Positions 22,870-37,745 of a stretch of DNA of 64,000 bases are shown in pieces (position 1 is the first letter of the stretch; each line of letters starts with the position of its first letter). The position numbers were made by a program, and so were the translations under genes. The notes under the pieces are model-generated. The model was not told where the DNA came from and did not search any database. It worked only from the letters and a program-made list of their open reading frames with translations. This DNA is from Lutjanus erythropterus (taxonomy: Eukaryota > Chordata > Actinopteri > Lutjaniformes > Lutjanidae), in NCBI GenBank assembly GCA_020091685.1, contig CM034607.1, positions 34,503,268 through 34,567,267 of the forward strand, in the 5' to 3' direction.

Positions 22870-23110
22870 TAGCTCCCCTCCCCGTTCGCACCGTGATTTG
22901 TTGAAGAACCCCCTCCCCTCGTGTCTGGATCGTTAATTTGAACCTTGTTCCAAACCCTCATTTATCCAGAAAAAGCTTACCGAGCACGCTTCCCCTGTTT
23001 TCCATCAGCGTCCTCATTGATATTCATATGTTTCCTCGTGTTCACACCTGGGGGCCGCCCGCTCACGCCGCGGGCTCGTCTTGTCGCGAACTCCGCCGGG
23101 AGAGGGACGC
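22870..23110. other. GC-richer patch, possible conserved non-coding block
   Basis: The composition changes to a mixed, CpG-containing sequence (CCGCCCGCTCACGCCGCGGG near 23055) with no repeat signature. Unlike its flanks it has few homopolymers. Conservation is only a guess without alignment. Confidence 0.2.
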
Positions 23111-23815
23111 TGCCTTGCTCAAGAGAACTTCAGATGTACATGTTGTTGTTTTTTTTTTGTTTTTTTTTTTCAAGGCAGGAGAGGTGATTGTCATTCACGT
23201 TTCCCAGTATTTCCAGATTTTGCCAGCTGGTCCACAGTTGGAAACAGCCACTTTCCAGGCGAGAGGCTGTTTCTCTGAATCTGCCTGTTTTCTGCTTTTT
23301 GTGTGTTTGTGTTTGACAGCAGCTCCTCCGCTGAGCGGCCTCACACTGCTGAGACGAAGTGGAAAACTCAGCTGCTGCCACTAATGAACAGGTTAACAGT
23401 GTGGCAAGAAAAACAAATGAGTTTCACAAATTCACAGTTGGGCTCTAGGTGTACTGTATACACCGTCAGACCGTACAATCCTGTCCGTACTGTCAGTCAG
23501 AGCTGCGTATCCATTAAATTACAGCACCAGTGTCAGTAGACTACTTCTTTGTCAGCTCTGTAGGTCAGTCAGTCCAAATTTTCCACCCTTTGGTTGCCAC
23601 AGTTTTGTCTGAGGAAGCTGAAATTTGGCATGGAGGCATGTGTGTGTCAGGGATGTCATGTGAGCCGACGCTTCGGTACCAAGTTGATGCCTTAATTTTG
23701 AAAACGTGATGGTAGTGGTGCAGCTGATGCACTTCTTCTGGATGTGACAGGGACAGTGTGAACACTCAAGTTCTGTAGTCTGCTGGTAGTCGGACTCACT
23801 GGATGCACACTGCTG
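23111..23815. other. Unannotated stretch; short repeat-like phrases
   Basis: T-rich runs at 23149-23171 and an ORF series at 22938-23384 with no domain. Positions 23570-23640 hold GAAGCTGAAATTTGGCATGG, reminiscent of a fish repeat, but too short to call. Confidence 0.3.
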
Positions 23816-23864
23816 GTCCAGGTCCTGCTGTAAGGTCCTGTCCAGGTCCTGCTATAGGTTGCTT
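23816..23864. repeat. Tandem duplication, 24-bp unit
   Basis: GTCCAGGTCCTGCTGTAAGG-type unit starts at 23816 and again at 23840, with two or three differences. Confidence 0.75.
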
Positions 23865-24600
23865 GGTTAAAGCAGCATAGAGGCTGTCTGTGTTTTCAAA
23901 GTCCCTGGGAAACAAGAACAGCCTCACTAAATTCCACCAGGTGCGGCTGCGTCATGTAATGGCTGCACCACGTCAGCTGGAGCTGATCGCAGCTATTCTA
24001 CACAATGCTCCCAGAAGCGGCTCTATGCTTCGAGTCCGAGTCTGTTTTTGATGGATGCTGCATCAATTAGCACAGAGCAGATCGAACAGGCAGGAAGTCG
24101 GACACAGAAATGCCTCCCGATGTGCAAATGTTCCACCAAGACAAGTTCCACCTCTGAATTATTTTGCAGCAGCACCGTCGTGGGATCCTGGGTTTAGCAC
24201 CACTCAAGACGTTTGTGATTGGTTTAAAGAAATGCAAACAAGGCGGGGCATTTTGTTCCCATGTGTATGCTTGTAGGCAGACATTTCTCCAGCTCAAATG
24301 TCAGAGGAAAGAGAGGAACGCCTACAAGCACTGAACAACTACAACTACATGTGTAAGATAAGAACAAAAACAACGATGGACAAATGTTTTCGTTTCTATC
24401 CTGCGGCGTCAAATTAGGCATCGAGAATCGTGGACGTTCACTAGTACTGGTATCAACCGCTTCATTTCTGGTGTCGTGACATCTTTAGTGTGTGTAGAGG
24501 TGGGCTAAGATAATCCAAAAATATTTGAGTGTATTTCTCTGATAACGATATAATAGATGATATGATATAACTCACTTATGTTACAGAAGTTGAACAGAAG
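23865..24600. other. Unannotated stretch
   Basis: Contains a patch at 24495-24580 (GGTGGGCTAAGATAATCC, ATATGATATAACTC) like a degraded fish repeat. The ORFs at 24055-24421 overlap on both strands and carry no known domain. Confidence 0.3.
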
Positions 24601-24660
24601 TCTGTTGTTATCACGCAGGACGTGAACCTCGGTCTCTGGGGTGAAAGTCCTGTGTTTATT
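24601..24660 (-). repeat. Possible tRNA-like SINE scrap
   Basis: On the minus strand GGTTCACGTCC (24618-24628) resembles a pol III B box, preceded by GACTTTCACCCCAGAGACC. No A box or tail could be placed, so this is weak. Confidence 0.2.
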
Positions 24661-24884
24661 TGAGACATCCATCCGCCCTCCTCCTCCAGACTGTCTCGCT
24701 CTTTATATTATGTCACTTAACTTTTGACAGCAAATCAAAACATAACACTGGAGTGGCGCCTCCAGAAATAGAGTTAGAGGGATAACTACAGTGTCATAGT
24801 TTGAAGCACAGGGCTCTGACCAAGCTGTCGTATTCGAGGCGCTGTGAGTGAAAACGGGCTCTCTGAAACACTGAATTTGAAATT

Positions 24885-25040
24885 TCTCATCAGATCAGAT
24901 TTTGGGCTATTATTCACACAAAAACTGGAAGACGTCATCCTGGGCTCTGGAAGACTGTCGCTCATCTTTCCTCTGTTTTCTGGATAAAATAAACGACAGA
25001 CTGACTGATGATGAAAATACTTTATATTTGAAATCATGGT
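24885..25040. mobile_element. Possible eroded family C fragment
   Basis: AAAACTGGAAGACGTCATCC and TGGGCTCTGGAAGACTGTC resemble the GACGTCATCTTGGGCTTTGG core of family C, but no arms remain. Confidence 0.25.
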
Positions 25041-27785
<2,745 letters not shown>

Positions 27786-27890
27786 TAAGGGAATACTGCC
27801 CATTGTTCCGGTGCTCCATCACTCCAAAAACCCCAATAGTCTGAAAATATCCCATTGGCCCAAAAGCCCATTCTTGCAAAAATACCCTGT
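27786..27890. mobile_element. Palindromic MITE family F, half copy
   Basis: GCCCATTGTTCCGGTGCTCC is followed by CCCCAATAGTCTGAAAATAT and CCCATTGGCCCAAAAGCCCA, which parallel the left arm of the copy at 19403-19613. The opposite arm is missing. Confidence 0.5.
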
Positions 27891-28309
27891 CTCCCTGGAG
27901 TTTTTTGCCCTTAATATCTTGGTGTATTCGGATGTGCAGAAAAGGACAAAGTCAAGTTGTCATGGTAACAAAAGTCAGGTGACCTGCACTGTCACCGTGA
28001 CGTTAATAAGCGTGGTTAATGTTGAAACGATCGCAGTTTGGTCAGCCTGCGGATTCAAAAGGACTCGGTTCGGTTTAGGAAATGATCGTGGTTCCAGTTA
28101 GAATGAGTATCGGTTTAGTTTTGGGAAAACGGACTTTTGGAATGATGGTACGGATCATTTTAGGACCCAGTGCTCATGAAATTCACTCAGAAATCTGAGC
28201 AGCATGGAACTCTGCATGCTGCTCCATGAAATTTCTAGTTTCCCTTTATTGAATATCTTCAGGACACGAGATGAATCCATCCATCATGTTCTTTATTTTA
28301 AAGCCTGAG

Positions 28310-28510
28310 TGTTTGTACAAAGACGTATCCCAGCGTTTTGCCCTCCTGTGTTAGCCCCGACTCCGACAGCTGTAACTAAAAGAGCCGTCAGGGCAGACAT
28401 TACTCACACAGTCCCTTCCCTCTGAACAAAACCCCGCTGCTACCGAGGCCACCGTCACACCAAACGTGCTGAATGTGATACTCCCTGGCGGAGGCTTATT
28501 CATCTCTAAT
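28310..28510. other. GC-richer patch without repeat signature
   Basis: About 200 bp of balanced composition with several CpGs and TTAGCCCCGACTCCGACAGC-like text. Candidate conserved non-coding sequence by composition only. Confidence 0.2.
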
Positions 28511-28699
28511 GAAAGAATCTGTTTCAGACGCAGGCGCTGAAGACGTTACTCTGCTTACCAAACTGTCCCTTTTTACCTTTTTGGAGAGGAAGTTGTTGTT
28601 GAAGACAAAAATAATATCAGCGGGATCAAAGTTGGGACGACAACCGATGCTGCAGTTCCACAATCAATCACGCAACCCGATCAGTTTCGTCTAAGTACA

Positions 28700-28810
28700 T
28701 TAGAGCTGCAGGATCCCTGAGTGGGACTCTGTCCATCAACAGAGCAGGATTCAGTGTGCTGAGATGAGAGAGCTGCAGGTTCGACTCCCTGAGCCAGCGG
28801 GACGATCTAT
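28700..28810 (+). repeat. Possible tRNA-derived SINE fragment
   Basis: GGTTCGACTCC at 28778-28788 is a perfect pol III B-box match and CCCTGAGTGGGA about 60 bp upstream is a poor A-box match. Tail and borders are absent. Confidence 0.3.
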
Positions 28811-30210
28811 AGAGATAGTGAACACGCTCATCACTTCTCTGCAAACACGAGAAATCAATTTGCAAGGTTCCGAAACAAGAGAAAAATGTGCTGTTATGTT
28901 CTCCATGTGTGAAAAATGATTAAAAACAGATCTCTGATGTAAACCATGGAAAGAATTGAGGCGATGTGGTGTATGTATGAGGGCAGTGTTCCTCTCAGGG
29001 ACCAGTATGTGGAGTTAACTGAGTCAGAAATTAAAGATAGAACCAAGTCAGGTCACAGTTAACTGCTGGTCTTCATCAGGACTTCATCACACTGCTGAAG
29101 GTCCCCTGATCAACATGCAGAATCAGAATTATTGGCTGAGAGACACAAACTTTCTCTGGAGTTGATTCACTGTCCAAACTTTACTCACACTGTTCTAAGT
29201 TTCAACTCTGAATCTAAACTGACATTTTGTCTGCAGAGAAAAGTGTTGAACATTTACATAGTATGATTGAGTTTAGTTTCTCAGGAACTATGGATGTTTT
29301 TTATTTTTCTCCTCAAGAATTGAGACCATGATTTTCTGAAAAAAACCAATTATTTCAGTCTTAGATACTCGAGTAAAAAAACACTTTAAACAGACAACAT
29401 AACATGTATGAAAGCGCTAGACTAAAACTTAAAAGTCCCCTGTAGCAAAAAATAAAAGTACCTCAAGTTAATGCTGCTGAACATAAAAAAAAATAGAGTG
29501 ATGATGCACCGTATGACGTTTACTTTATTGTGGTTTGTGTGGGATTTTGTGATGTGGTCTGTTTGTCTTTTCGAGTGAGTGAACTGTCCTCCTTTAGAAA
29601 CGAGACTGCCAATCTAGAAAGCAATATTATTATGATTAATCGTGCAGCCCTATCCTGCTGCAGGGGTGGGACCTGAGACCTGATTCCAGTTGAGAACTGA
29701 TTCCAAACTTTCTGATCCATTGCAGCTCTATGTCTCTGAGCTTATCGGCTCCTTTCATCGATGCTGGCTTGTTCGTTGATAGTTGCGCTTTGCAAAACTA
29801 TGTCAAATTCATGCATCTACTATAGTGAAGTTTCATATCGATAGATACATAATTATGAATCATGCAGGTCGTGACAGATGGCAGGAAAGGGAGGAAAGTA
29901 TTCCTGCAGTTTACACACACAACGCTGTTCTGATAGTAGATCTGATATCTGGGGGGTCGGTCACTGTGTCAGCAGGTTGAGCGTCCTTCTCCTCAGCAAC
30001 ACATGCTGACCCAAAGAAGGACTGGCTCTAGTCTGAGATCCCTCCAAATGTCCGAGCCCCTCTCCCTCTGATATATGTCCAACCTACAAAATAAAGAAAA
30101 ATGGCCGTACTAATGAATTGACCTGTTTTTTTTAAAAAAATCCACACTCATTTTGCAGGCTGTTTGGTGTCTTGTGTGCCGAAGGGCAACTAAACCACAG
30201 ACCTGTTAAG
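28811..30210. other. Unannotated stretch, no supported gene
   Basis: Near 29625-29740 the text ATTAATCGTGCAGCCCTATC and CCAAACTTTCTGATCCATTG looks repeat-derived but cannot be bounded. The ORFs have no domain. Confidence 0.3.
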
Positions 30211-30290
30211 TGATTGGCTGTTTGTGTGTCACTCATAGCACCTTGGAATATGATTGGCTGTTTGTGCGTCACTCTTAGCTCCATTATCAA
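30211..30290. repeat. Tandem duplication, 40-bp unit with inverted CCAAT
   Basis: TGATTGGCTGTTTGTGTGTC at 30211 recurs at 30251 with one change (TGTGCGTC), followed by matching ACTCATAGC/ACTCTTAGC. Each unit carries ATTGG, an inverted CCAAT box. Confidence 0.75.
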
Positions 30291-30439
30291 GGGAAACAAC
30301 AGGCAGTTTATGAGCTGGGACGTATTCGCTTCATGCTTTCATGGTGGTCAAATCCAAAGCGTGGCTACATGTCACATAGACAGATGACAATGTGAGGCCG
30401 GTTATGAAGTCTGTAAAGTGATCATTACTTGTCAGGGTG

Positions 30440-30620
30440 GAATCTGGGTTGTTTCAATACCAATACCGGTATCAGATGCCTCCAATACAGCCTAAAATCC
30501 CAGCGACAGCAGTGGGTGGAGTCGATGTGTTTTCAGGTTGTCCACCTTGATTGAATTTCTTCAAACTTGGCACAAATGACCACAAGGACTCAAGAATAAC
30601 CTGATTAGAATTTGTTCAAA
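30440..30620. repeat. Dispersed-repeat fragments
   Basis: CAATACCAATACCGGTATC at about 30457 and TTCTTCAAACTTGGCACAAA at about 30560 are phrases I recall from two fish repeats. The second is echoed at 61128. Confidence 0.35.
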
Positions 30621-31586
30621 AGTTCAAAAAGTCTAAGATTTATAGCTCAGCGTCAGATTTCACGTCTTGAAATCACCACTGCAGCTTCGAACAGGTGTGT
30701 CGCACATGATCAGACCGTACGGTGCTTCAGCTTCTTTCACCAGACTGACCGTGAATACAGTCTTTGATTCACTTTGTGTCACGAGCGACGGTGAATATGA
30801 GACTTTTCTGTGCAGTCGCTGTATGTACGTTGTTTCATTTAGAAAACAGACAGCGCTGATTGTGGTGAGCAGAGTGTTTTCTTTGACTAGACGCGTCAGT
30901 GAAAAGGAGAAGATAATTGAGCCGGTGTTTAGTGTACCGTCAAGGTAGAAGAGTGTGTGAGGATTATGGACGTGGGTAGTTTTGTTAAACAACCTGCTGC
31001 ATTTCACTTCCATTTATTTTTGATGAAAAACACTTTTTTTGTGACTTTGAATGTCGTTACTACAAAGTGATTATTACATGAGCAGGAGCTGGGTCTTTGT
31101 CTGAACGCAGCCTGTGTGTCGAGCTGTGTTTGAAATCAGCAGGGCAGAGTATTTCTCTTTTTCCAGCTTCCACCCTGCAGAGTTGTACTGTATGCAGGTC
31201 GGTGTACTGCCGGTATTTGTCATAGTGACCTCTTTCTCTGTCTGCAGAGCCACTGTTACAGAAATCTGAACAGACAGACTCTGGGTGTGTGTGGAGAGTC
31301 GAGCCCCTGCTGTTTGCTACCTAACATCCACATTAATATTTCACACTGAGTTTGTGCACGTTCAGAGTGTGTGTGAGTCTGCATAGAAAGCAATTAAAGC
31401 ACGCCCTTTTCCTCACTTTATTTCAGAGCAGGACACCGTCAGTCATGTCAGTCAAAAGAACTGAATGCTCTTCAAAATAAGAGCGAGGAGAAGTGTTTTT
31501 GTGATCGAAAACATCTAAAGTTTTTCAAGGGATTTCTCTTTTCTTAAATGGTGGAAATCAAAACAAAACAAAAGATACCTTAAAAC
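30621..31586. other. Unannotated stretch, no supported gene
   Basis: Opposing ORFs of 93 and 117 codons overlap at 30660-31013 and look like chance. Nothing else was recognised. Confidence 0.35.
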
Positions 31587-32244
31587 TTAAAGGGACAGTT
31601 CAGATCATTGGAAGTGGGGTTGTATGAGGCGCTTATTCAGAGGGTTGTTGGCATGACCTCAGTTTGGAGAAGCAGCAGGAGTCACGGTGAAGGAAGGAAA
31701 TCAAGATACCGCTGTAGACGAGCGTTTTTTCACCACTTTACCCTGCTGTCAGGTGGCCTTACCTTACCTTTCGGAACATGGGGGTCGCTGCCTTGATTAG
31801 TTCATTAGTTTGTGTTAATGTGTGACTTTGATGAATCCGAACGATCCTTTAAAAACACCAAAATCACACGATAACTGAAACAAATGAACAGAGCGAGGCA
31901 GCTGTAGTCCAGGAACTGCAAGCTAAAATGACTGATTTTGCCAATGGAGTCTGGTGGCTTTGGAGAGAGAGCGATATTTGGCTCATGCAACAGTGGTTTT
32001 CTGTTAGAAAAGTCTGTCTGATGACAAGGTAACATGGTGAAAATACTCTAAATATGGTGTACATTCAAACTGATAGTGATTTTGTTAAATGATTAAAATA
32101 ACCCGTCCACAGCAGGACATTAGCTTAGCGTCCTGCTCCTGCTGCTTTTCCAAACTGAGGGACGTCAGCCTCCATCTACTGTAGGTGAGACACTGACACT
32201 ATCTCATACAGCCTCTCATGCAATAATCCAAACTATCCCTTTAA
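31587..32244. mobile_element. TTAA-flanked long-TIR MITE (family B), complete
   Basis: TTAA at 31587-31590 precedes AGGGACAGTTCAGATCATTG, and the far end AATCCAAACTATCCCT is followed by TTAA at 32241-32244. Inner arm segments pair as well: CTCAGTTTGGAGAAGCAGCA near 31657 against TGCTGCTTTTCCAAACTGAG near 32138. TTAA flanks suggest piggyBac-type mobilisation (inference). It has no coding capacity. Confidence 0.7.
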
Positions 32245-33707
32245 TTAAATTTTTACTTCCTTGTGTGCTGCTTTTTAAGTATATTTTTTGATTACATTCA
32301 TGATAAACACAGTGGAGATGGAACAACTTAAAACAGCCTGAACACAGTGGTATTTTTAACCACTATTTGTGCTTTTCTTTGTTATTTTTACTGAATTTCT
32401 GCTTCACTAGACGGTGCATATACAGTGGACAGGATACAGGAAAGATGGTTGAGGAAACAAACTGTAAACCTGGAATGAAAACCAGTCCAACACCATCGTG
32501 ATGGCATCCTCTACCTGCGCTGCCTTTTGTTCCGGTGTTGTGTGTGGCGTGTGTGTTCTTGTCAGACAGTACACAGAGACACAGGGAGGTATAAACTTGG
32601 GCAAAGAGCAGCCAAACTCAGGCTCATTAGTTGCCCACTTTACTTTTTAATGTGGTAGAAAATTCCACGTTTTGGTGAAGTGTAGACAAGGCGTAAACCA
32701 CTGGGACTATTTTTAGGCGTCGGCGGCACAGAGCTTGTGCCATCCTGCCATTTCTGTGCCTGACTCATCACCACGAACAGGAAATGAACTGCTGTCTCTC
32801 TCCACCATCACAGCAGCAGATGGTTTTCCAAATTCAGCAGCCACTCCTTGCTCTTTTACTAGCCAGATTAATGTGATGTAAATCTTTTTTTTTTTTTTTC
32901 AAGGCCTCTGAGTGGTTGGTGTCTTGCCAAAATGACAGAGTCACCAGTGAAGCAGAGAGAATTACCAGATGTTACCAAACCGTACCAGTTTGGCTGGTGG
33001 TGACATCACTTCCTGCTCAACACAAGTTACTAATTTGCATCAAAAACCAAATTACTGAGTGCACCCCCAGTTAAAATGTAATGGCACTGCTGAGCTGCAC
33101 CAATGTGTGTTTGTTGTTTATTTTAATTGTATTTTAGTGGAAGATATAAAAAGAGGAATTTCAGTTCATGTCTGAGTAAAAGTAGCCGGCCGATGCTGGA
33201 TTCTTGAGGTTTGTACCAATAATGGAAATTGAGAGTAAAACAAATCTAAGAGTCAACAGTCATGCTAGCAGCTTTGTGAGGCTTTTCTACAGCACAGCAG
33301 AAGCTAAATGCTAATGTCAGCACGTCCACTTCAGATGAAATGGTTTTAAAATCTCATACCGTGACCACAGTGACTAAAAGTATCACGTTTTTCAGTATTA
33401 AACACGCTACAGCTTTGTTAAAATGTTATGAAAATGCTCAAACAGCACTGACACACACACTTTCCTTTCGTTAATGCAAATCTAACGTGTACAACAGGTC
33501 AGAGTGTTGTTTTTTATTTACATGTAATCAACAACATTTTGATTTGTAACTGTAGATTTTTTTCTTAATAACTGCAGCAGTTTACAATTAATTTTTTTTC
33601 ATAATTTAATTACATGTAACTAGCTTCTAAATAAAGTTGAACATGTCTGTCTGGACTTGTTACCAGTATAATAACCCAGGGTGGGGTGATATGGACGAGG
33701 CGTGGGC
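32245..33707. other. Unannotated stretch, no supported gene
   Basis: AT-rich, with a T-run at about 32886-32899. No recognisable repeats, RNA genes or coding sequence. Confidence 0.4.
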
Positions 33708-33766
33708 GGCAGCTAATATTTTCTTTGTTGATTATTTTCTCACTTACTGGATTAGATAGTCCTAAC
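33708..33766 (-). mobile_element. Family C MITE arm joined to a LINE-like tail
   Basis: GCAGCTAATATTTTCTTTG and GATTATTTTCTCACTTACTG match a C arm, which breaks off at TAGTCCTAACAGTACAGTAA. The same break and same following text occur at 44745. Confidence 0.45.
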
Positions 33767-34010
33767 AGTACAGTAACTCCACATGCACTAGTGTAATAAT
33801 TATACTTAAACTGCGCATTAATTCATTAATTATGACACATTTACACACCAATTTCCATCTTTATTGTATGCAACTCTGTTATTTTGCAATGTGCATATTT
33901 GTACATATTTCTTATTTCTATTTTTCCCATATATACAATATGTTGTTTGTTGCAGTATAATGCACATAATTGACAACAAAAAATGTTAAATAACAGTGAG
34001 ATTTTTAATG
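33767..34010 (+). mobile_element. Truncated LINE 3' tail-like sequence
   Basis: It shares order and text with 44746-45049, for example TTGTTTGTTGCAGTATAATG and CTTATTTCTATTTTTCCC. The copy at 44.7 kb continues to a GGGGATCAATA-type end typical of fish LINE 3' tails; this copy stops earlier. Confidence 0.35.
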
Positions 34011-34329
34011 GATAATAATCAGTAATGTGGATATAATTACAAAGTGAGTGAAGGCAAATAATAGAAGCTAACTTTACAGTAATGGAGCCTTTAAAACACC
34101 TTCATCATATCATGATATATAACAATATCTAGTGTTATATGATGATATCAGTGAGTTAAAATGGTCCGTGCTGATGTCTCTTCGCTCTTCACTCTGGAGA
34201 CGGTGGCAGCTCACACAGACCCTGTGAAACACCTTCTTGAACTTTGTTGGAAAATCAAATTGCAGGTCTGAGCGCAGCCTTATCTCCGTCTGTGACTGGC
34301 TTATAAAACTTGACTTTTCTTCATCACTT

Positions 34330-34660
34330 TGCCCCAGTCCTCCCCTCCTCTTCCTCCTCTTCCTCCCGTCTCCTCAGAACTGAAATGACCTTCCCACTCC
34401 AGTCAGAACAGCACAGTCACCATGAGTGTCGGAGGCTGAAAACTCATCTGTTCAAGAAGTACCTCACGTCCTCGTCTTCTTCCTCCTCAATCATCCTCCC
34501 TTCTCCAGTTTCTTCCCCCCTCTCCTCCATCCTGCAGTAAAAAAAAAAAAAAAAACTCCTCTCCTCAGCTCCTCTGTTTCTGGTTTCCTTCACTTCCGTC
34601 TTCCTCATCAGATTCTCACTTCTTCTAAATTATGGTGAGGACACGACCTTGACCTTTGAC
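34330..34660 (+). mobile_element. Possible LINE coding scrap with poly-A
   Basis: The + strand frame reads RRLKTHLFKKYL around 34430-34465, which resembles the RLKTHLF motif near the C-terminus of several fish LINE reverse transcriptases. Serine-rich text and an A17 run (34539-34555) follow. Weak, single-motif evidence. Confidence 0.25.
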
Positions 34661-34900
34661 CTTTCTAAAGATTCTTCAGGAGTATTATTTCTTGGTTGAC
34701 TCACATTATTTTTGCTTGTTGGTTCTTTCTTGGAAAACAGATTTAAAAAAAGGGTTAATGTGCAGTTTTTGGCTGATAAGAAATAATGAAGAAGCAGCAC
34801 CTCAGTAACAGTTTGTCCTCCAGACAGCTACAACTTTATTTTTAAAGTTAAAATATCTTGCATGCCACGTCTTACTCACACTGTCTATTAACCAAGTTTC

Positions 34901-35466
34901 GAGGGACAGTTCACCCGAAAATCAAAAATACGCATGTGCATTTACTCTGGCCTGTGGTGCTGTTTAGACATCTGGATTTTTGTGGTGTGAGCTGCAGAGT
35001 TTTGGAGATTTTGGCTGCCTTCTCTCCAATAAAATGCGGCTAAATGGAACTCGGCCTGTGGTGCCCAAAGTGCCAAAAAATACATTTGGAAAATGTCTCT
35101 TTCCAGAAATCTTAACCTGGTTACTCAAGATAATCCGCAGACCTTGTTGTGAGCAGTTTCATGTAGGAACTACTTTCTTTCTAGTAGAAAATAAAGTAGT
35201 TCCGGTACAATCTACCAGTAACCAGGTCATGATTTCCAGAAAGAAACACTGGTTTTGAGTTTCTTAAATGCATTTTTTTTGGTGCTTTGACCACTACAAG
35301 CTGAGTGCCATTTGGTCCCATTATATTGTAGAGAAGGCAGACAATTCTACATCTGATATCTTCAAAACTCTGCAACTCACACCAAAACTATCTAGATGGA
35401 TAAATGGCACCACAGACCAGAGGAAAAATCCCCAATTTTTGATTTTGGGTTGAACTGTCCCTTTAA
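34901..35466. mobile_element. TTAA-type long-TIR MITE (family A), complete
   Basis: Starts GAGGGACAGTTCACCC and ends GTTGAACTGTCCCTTTAA. The arms are long and well matched: TTTTGTGGTGTGAGCTGCAG, then AGTTTTGGAGATTTT on the left against ATCTTCAAAACTCTGCAACT, then CACACCAAAACTATC on the right. TTAA is kept at 35463-35466 but lost at the left. The 92-codon ORF inside is not coding. Confidence 0.75.
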
Positions 35467-36856
35467 GGAACTATTATCGATATTGCTTCCAATCTGTGTT
35501 GATGTTGATGAGTGAATATCAGATGTCATTGGCAGCAGGTTTGGGTACCTTTCACATTTGTGCCAAATTATACCTCTTTTTGGTACTTTTTTGTCTCTAT
35601 GTTAATAAAAATGTAACTTAAGCTTTAAAACTTCTCATTTTAAACATTGCTATTAATCTGGTGTATTTTGTTGTTTATGTCGAACACACCCCACAAAATA
35701 AAATCTCTCTCTGCCCTCTTAAATCTGTCCCTACAACCTGCTGCCTGTCAGTCAGTCCCCAGGGCATTTAACACAGTTATGTACAACTCAGAGGAAGCAC
35801 ATGTGACATCCTTCCTGTTATGTTGTTGTTGCTATAACCGCAGTGCTTTCACTCTATATTTCCCCCGCAAATAGTATGCAAATCACCTATTGTTGGTTTC
35901 ATACTAAAGATATTGGACATCCCAATAAATCTCGCACACAGGTTCAGTTTAATCAGTGTCATGTTGGTGAGGAATTTCAGACACAGCCAGTGACTGAATG
36001 TTGGCTAATGCTTGTAAAAATGGTGAAAACAGCAGAGTTATCTCCAACAACAACTTACCCAAAACGTTTTGTTGTCCCTGGAGGGTTAAATCCCGGCACA
36101 CGCTCCAGGCAGGCTAACATTAGGTTTGGCTGTTGCAGGATTACGGTACACCAGGGTATTAAGAAATCCTGACAGTGTGATTTTCAATACTGTCCAACAT
36201 AAAGACACTCGTCTTTCTTTTAAACTGGTAGGGAGATGCTGTATTGTAGTGTGCAGCACACGCCACCGGGAGGGAGTCTCTGTGCTGCAGAAACATGGCA
36301 TCTGGGGGGATAAAGCTGCAGGACTAACTAGGAGAGAAGAAGAAAAATGCCTCTGCTTCTGTTTAGGATTATTTTGGGTTTAGTTTGGCTAATACAAGTT
36401 CGCTAACAAACACTGCAGAGCACTGAGTTGTCAGAGTACCACATCGTAGTGAGTGAGTAACCGTATATTCACATTACTGGCGACACAGCTACAAAATGGC
36501 CAGATGTTACAGGCAGCATGGTTGCCAAGTGCTAAGAAAAGTTGAGGCCAGCTCACATTTGCTTTGTAGCACGTCATGCCCAACATGTAGCGACGAGTGT
36601 CGGACGACAGTTTCTGGCTTCATGTCGCCGGTTTCTTTTGAAAACGACTTCTGATGCTTTGATGTTGGTAGTCTGAATTTAGCATGAGAGAGAGCGAGTG
36701 GCAGACTGATTACCGTCTGTGGTGGCAGACGGTGACGATGAATGTGCAAATGTGAGGAAAAGGTGAGCAGTGAAGTCGTCAGTCTGGCAGTAAATGTACA
36801 GATTAGGATTGTCAGTGAATGAAAGCTGCAGCTTTTTAAGACTGAAGCAGAGGTCC
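35467..36856. other. Unannotated stretch, no supported gene
   Basis: ORFs of 75-109 codons at 35647-36383 have no recognised domain and overlap each other on both strands. A 261-codon minus-strand ORF that enters from 37292 owes its length to the GT microsatellite. Confidence 0.35.
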
Positions 36857-36867
36857 TGTGTGTGTGT

Positions 36868-36913
<46 letters not shown>
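36857..36913. repeat. (GT)n microsatellite
   Basis: About 57 bp of GT with one TATG interruption near 36872. Confidence 0.95.
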
Positions 36914-36914
<1 letters not shown>

Positions 36915-37684
36915 GTCGTCTCCCAACTGCAGGAATAGTGTTGCTATGACGATCAGCTCCGCCTGTGTTAAGACATTACTACAGTACAGTGGAGTACAGT
37001 TGAGCTGTTTTACACAAATCCCACCACAGGACTGTAGATACATGTTGTGTTTTACCGGGCGTTTCCTCAGGTTCGGTGTGTTTCCATCGCCAGCTTTGCA
37101 TTTCACATTACAAATATTGCAGCAAGGTTTGTCTGCATCAAGTTTAACCATGCTTGTTGTTGCTTTTGGCTCACTGTTTTCCTGACTCGCTCTCCCTCTC
37201 TCACTCAGATGTGCTCTCAGGTGCCAAAATTTGGCACTGATTGATTTAATGTGAATCTGTGTTTGGTGATACCGATGTGATTTGGTCGACACTGTTACAG
37301 AGTTCCTTACCCAAACCTAATTTGAAGTTTTTCACCTCTCAAATATCACCATTGGAAATGACGTTGAAAATGGATTATTGATCAGCCTTCAGTCCTGAAC
37401 TTTGAGCTGCAGTTCTGTTAATTGGAACCTTTTGCTGCTTATCTCTCCAGCCTGACATGTCACCGCCTCGTGAAGTAATTTATTTGCTGTCAGCTGTGAT
37501 TGTTCCTCGCCGTGTTTGGATGTAAAGTCTTGATAGTCGCAGTAGTCGAATCCAGTTGGAGTGAAGCTGGATGCACAGGTGTCATTTGGAGAGGTTCATG
37601 TGGCTTTTTTCTTTCATTTATCACTTTTTACTTTGGTTTCTTTTGATTTCTAATTGCCTCAGTGAAGACAGGGGATTAACCAAT
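36914..37684. other. Unannotated stretch, no supported gene
   Basis: Mixed sequence without recognisable repeat or coding signal. Confidence 0.4.
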
Positions 37685-37745
37685 CTAGAGCTGTGACAAT
37701 AAATCGATTAGTTGTCTGATTGTCTGTAAAAATATGTAATTTATA
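37685..37745 (+). mobile_element. Family C MITE terminal scrap
   Basis: CTAGAGCTGTGACAATAAAT followed by CGATTAGTTGTCTGATTG matches the C terminus and arm only. Confidence 0.4.

Noticed and set aside
24601-24660. Possible true tRNA gene on the minus strand
   Set aside because: Only a B-box-like stretch is present. No A box or acceptor stem pairs could be assembled.
28700-28810. Possible true tRNA gene on the + strand
   Set aside because: A good B box, but the A box is poor and no cloverleaf is apparent. A SINE scrap is more likely.
36507-37292. 261-codon minus-strand ORF, the longest in the window
   Set aside because: Its length depends on crossing the GT microsatellite, giving HTHTHT text. 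The remaining parts contain no domain and no plausible start or splice context.
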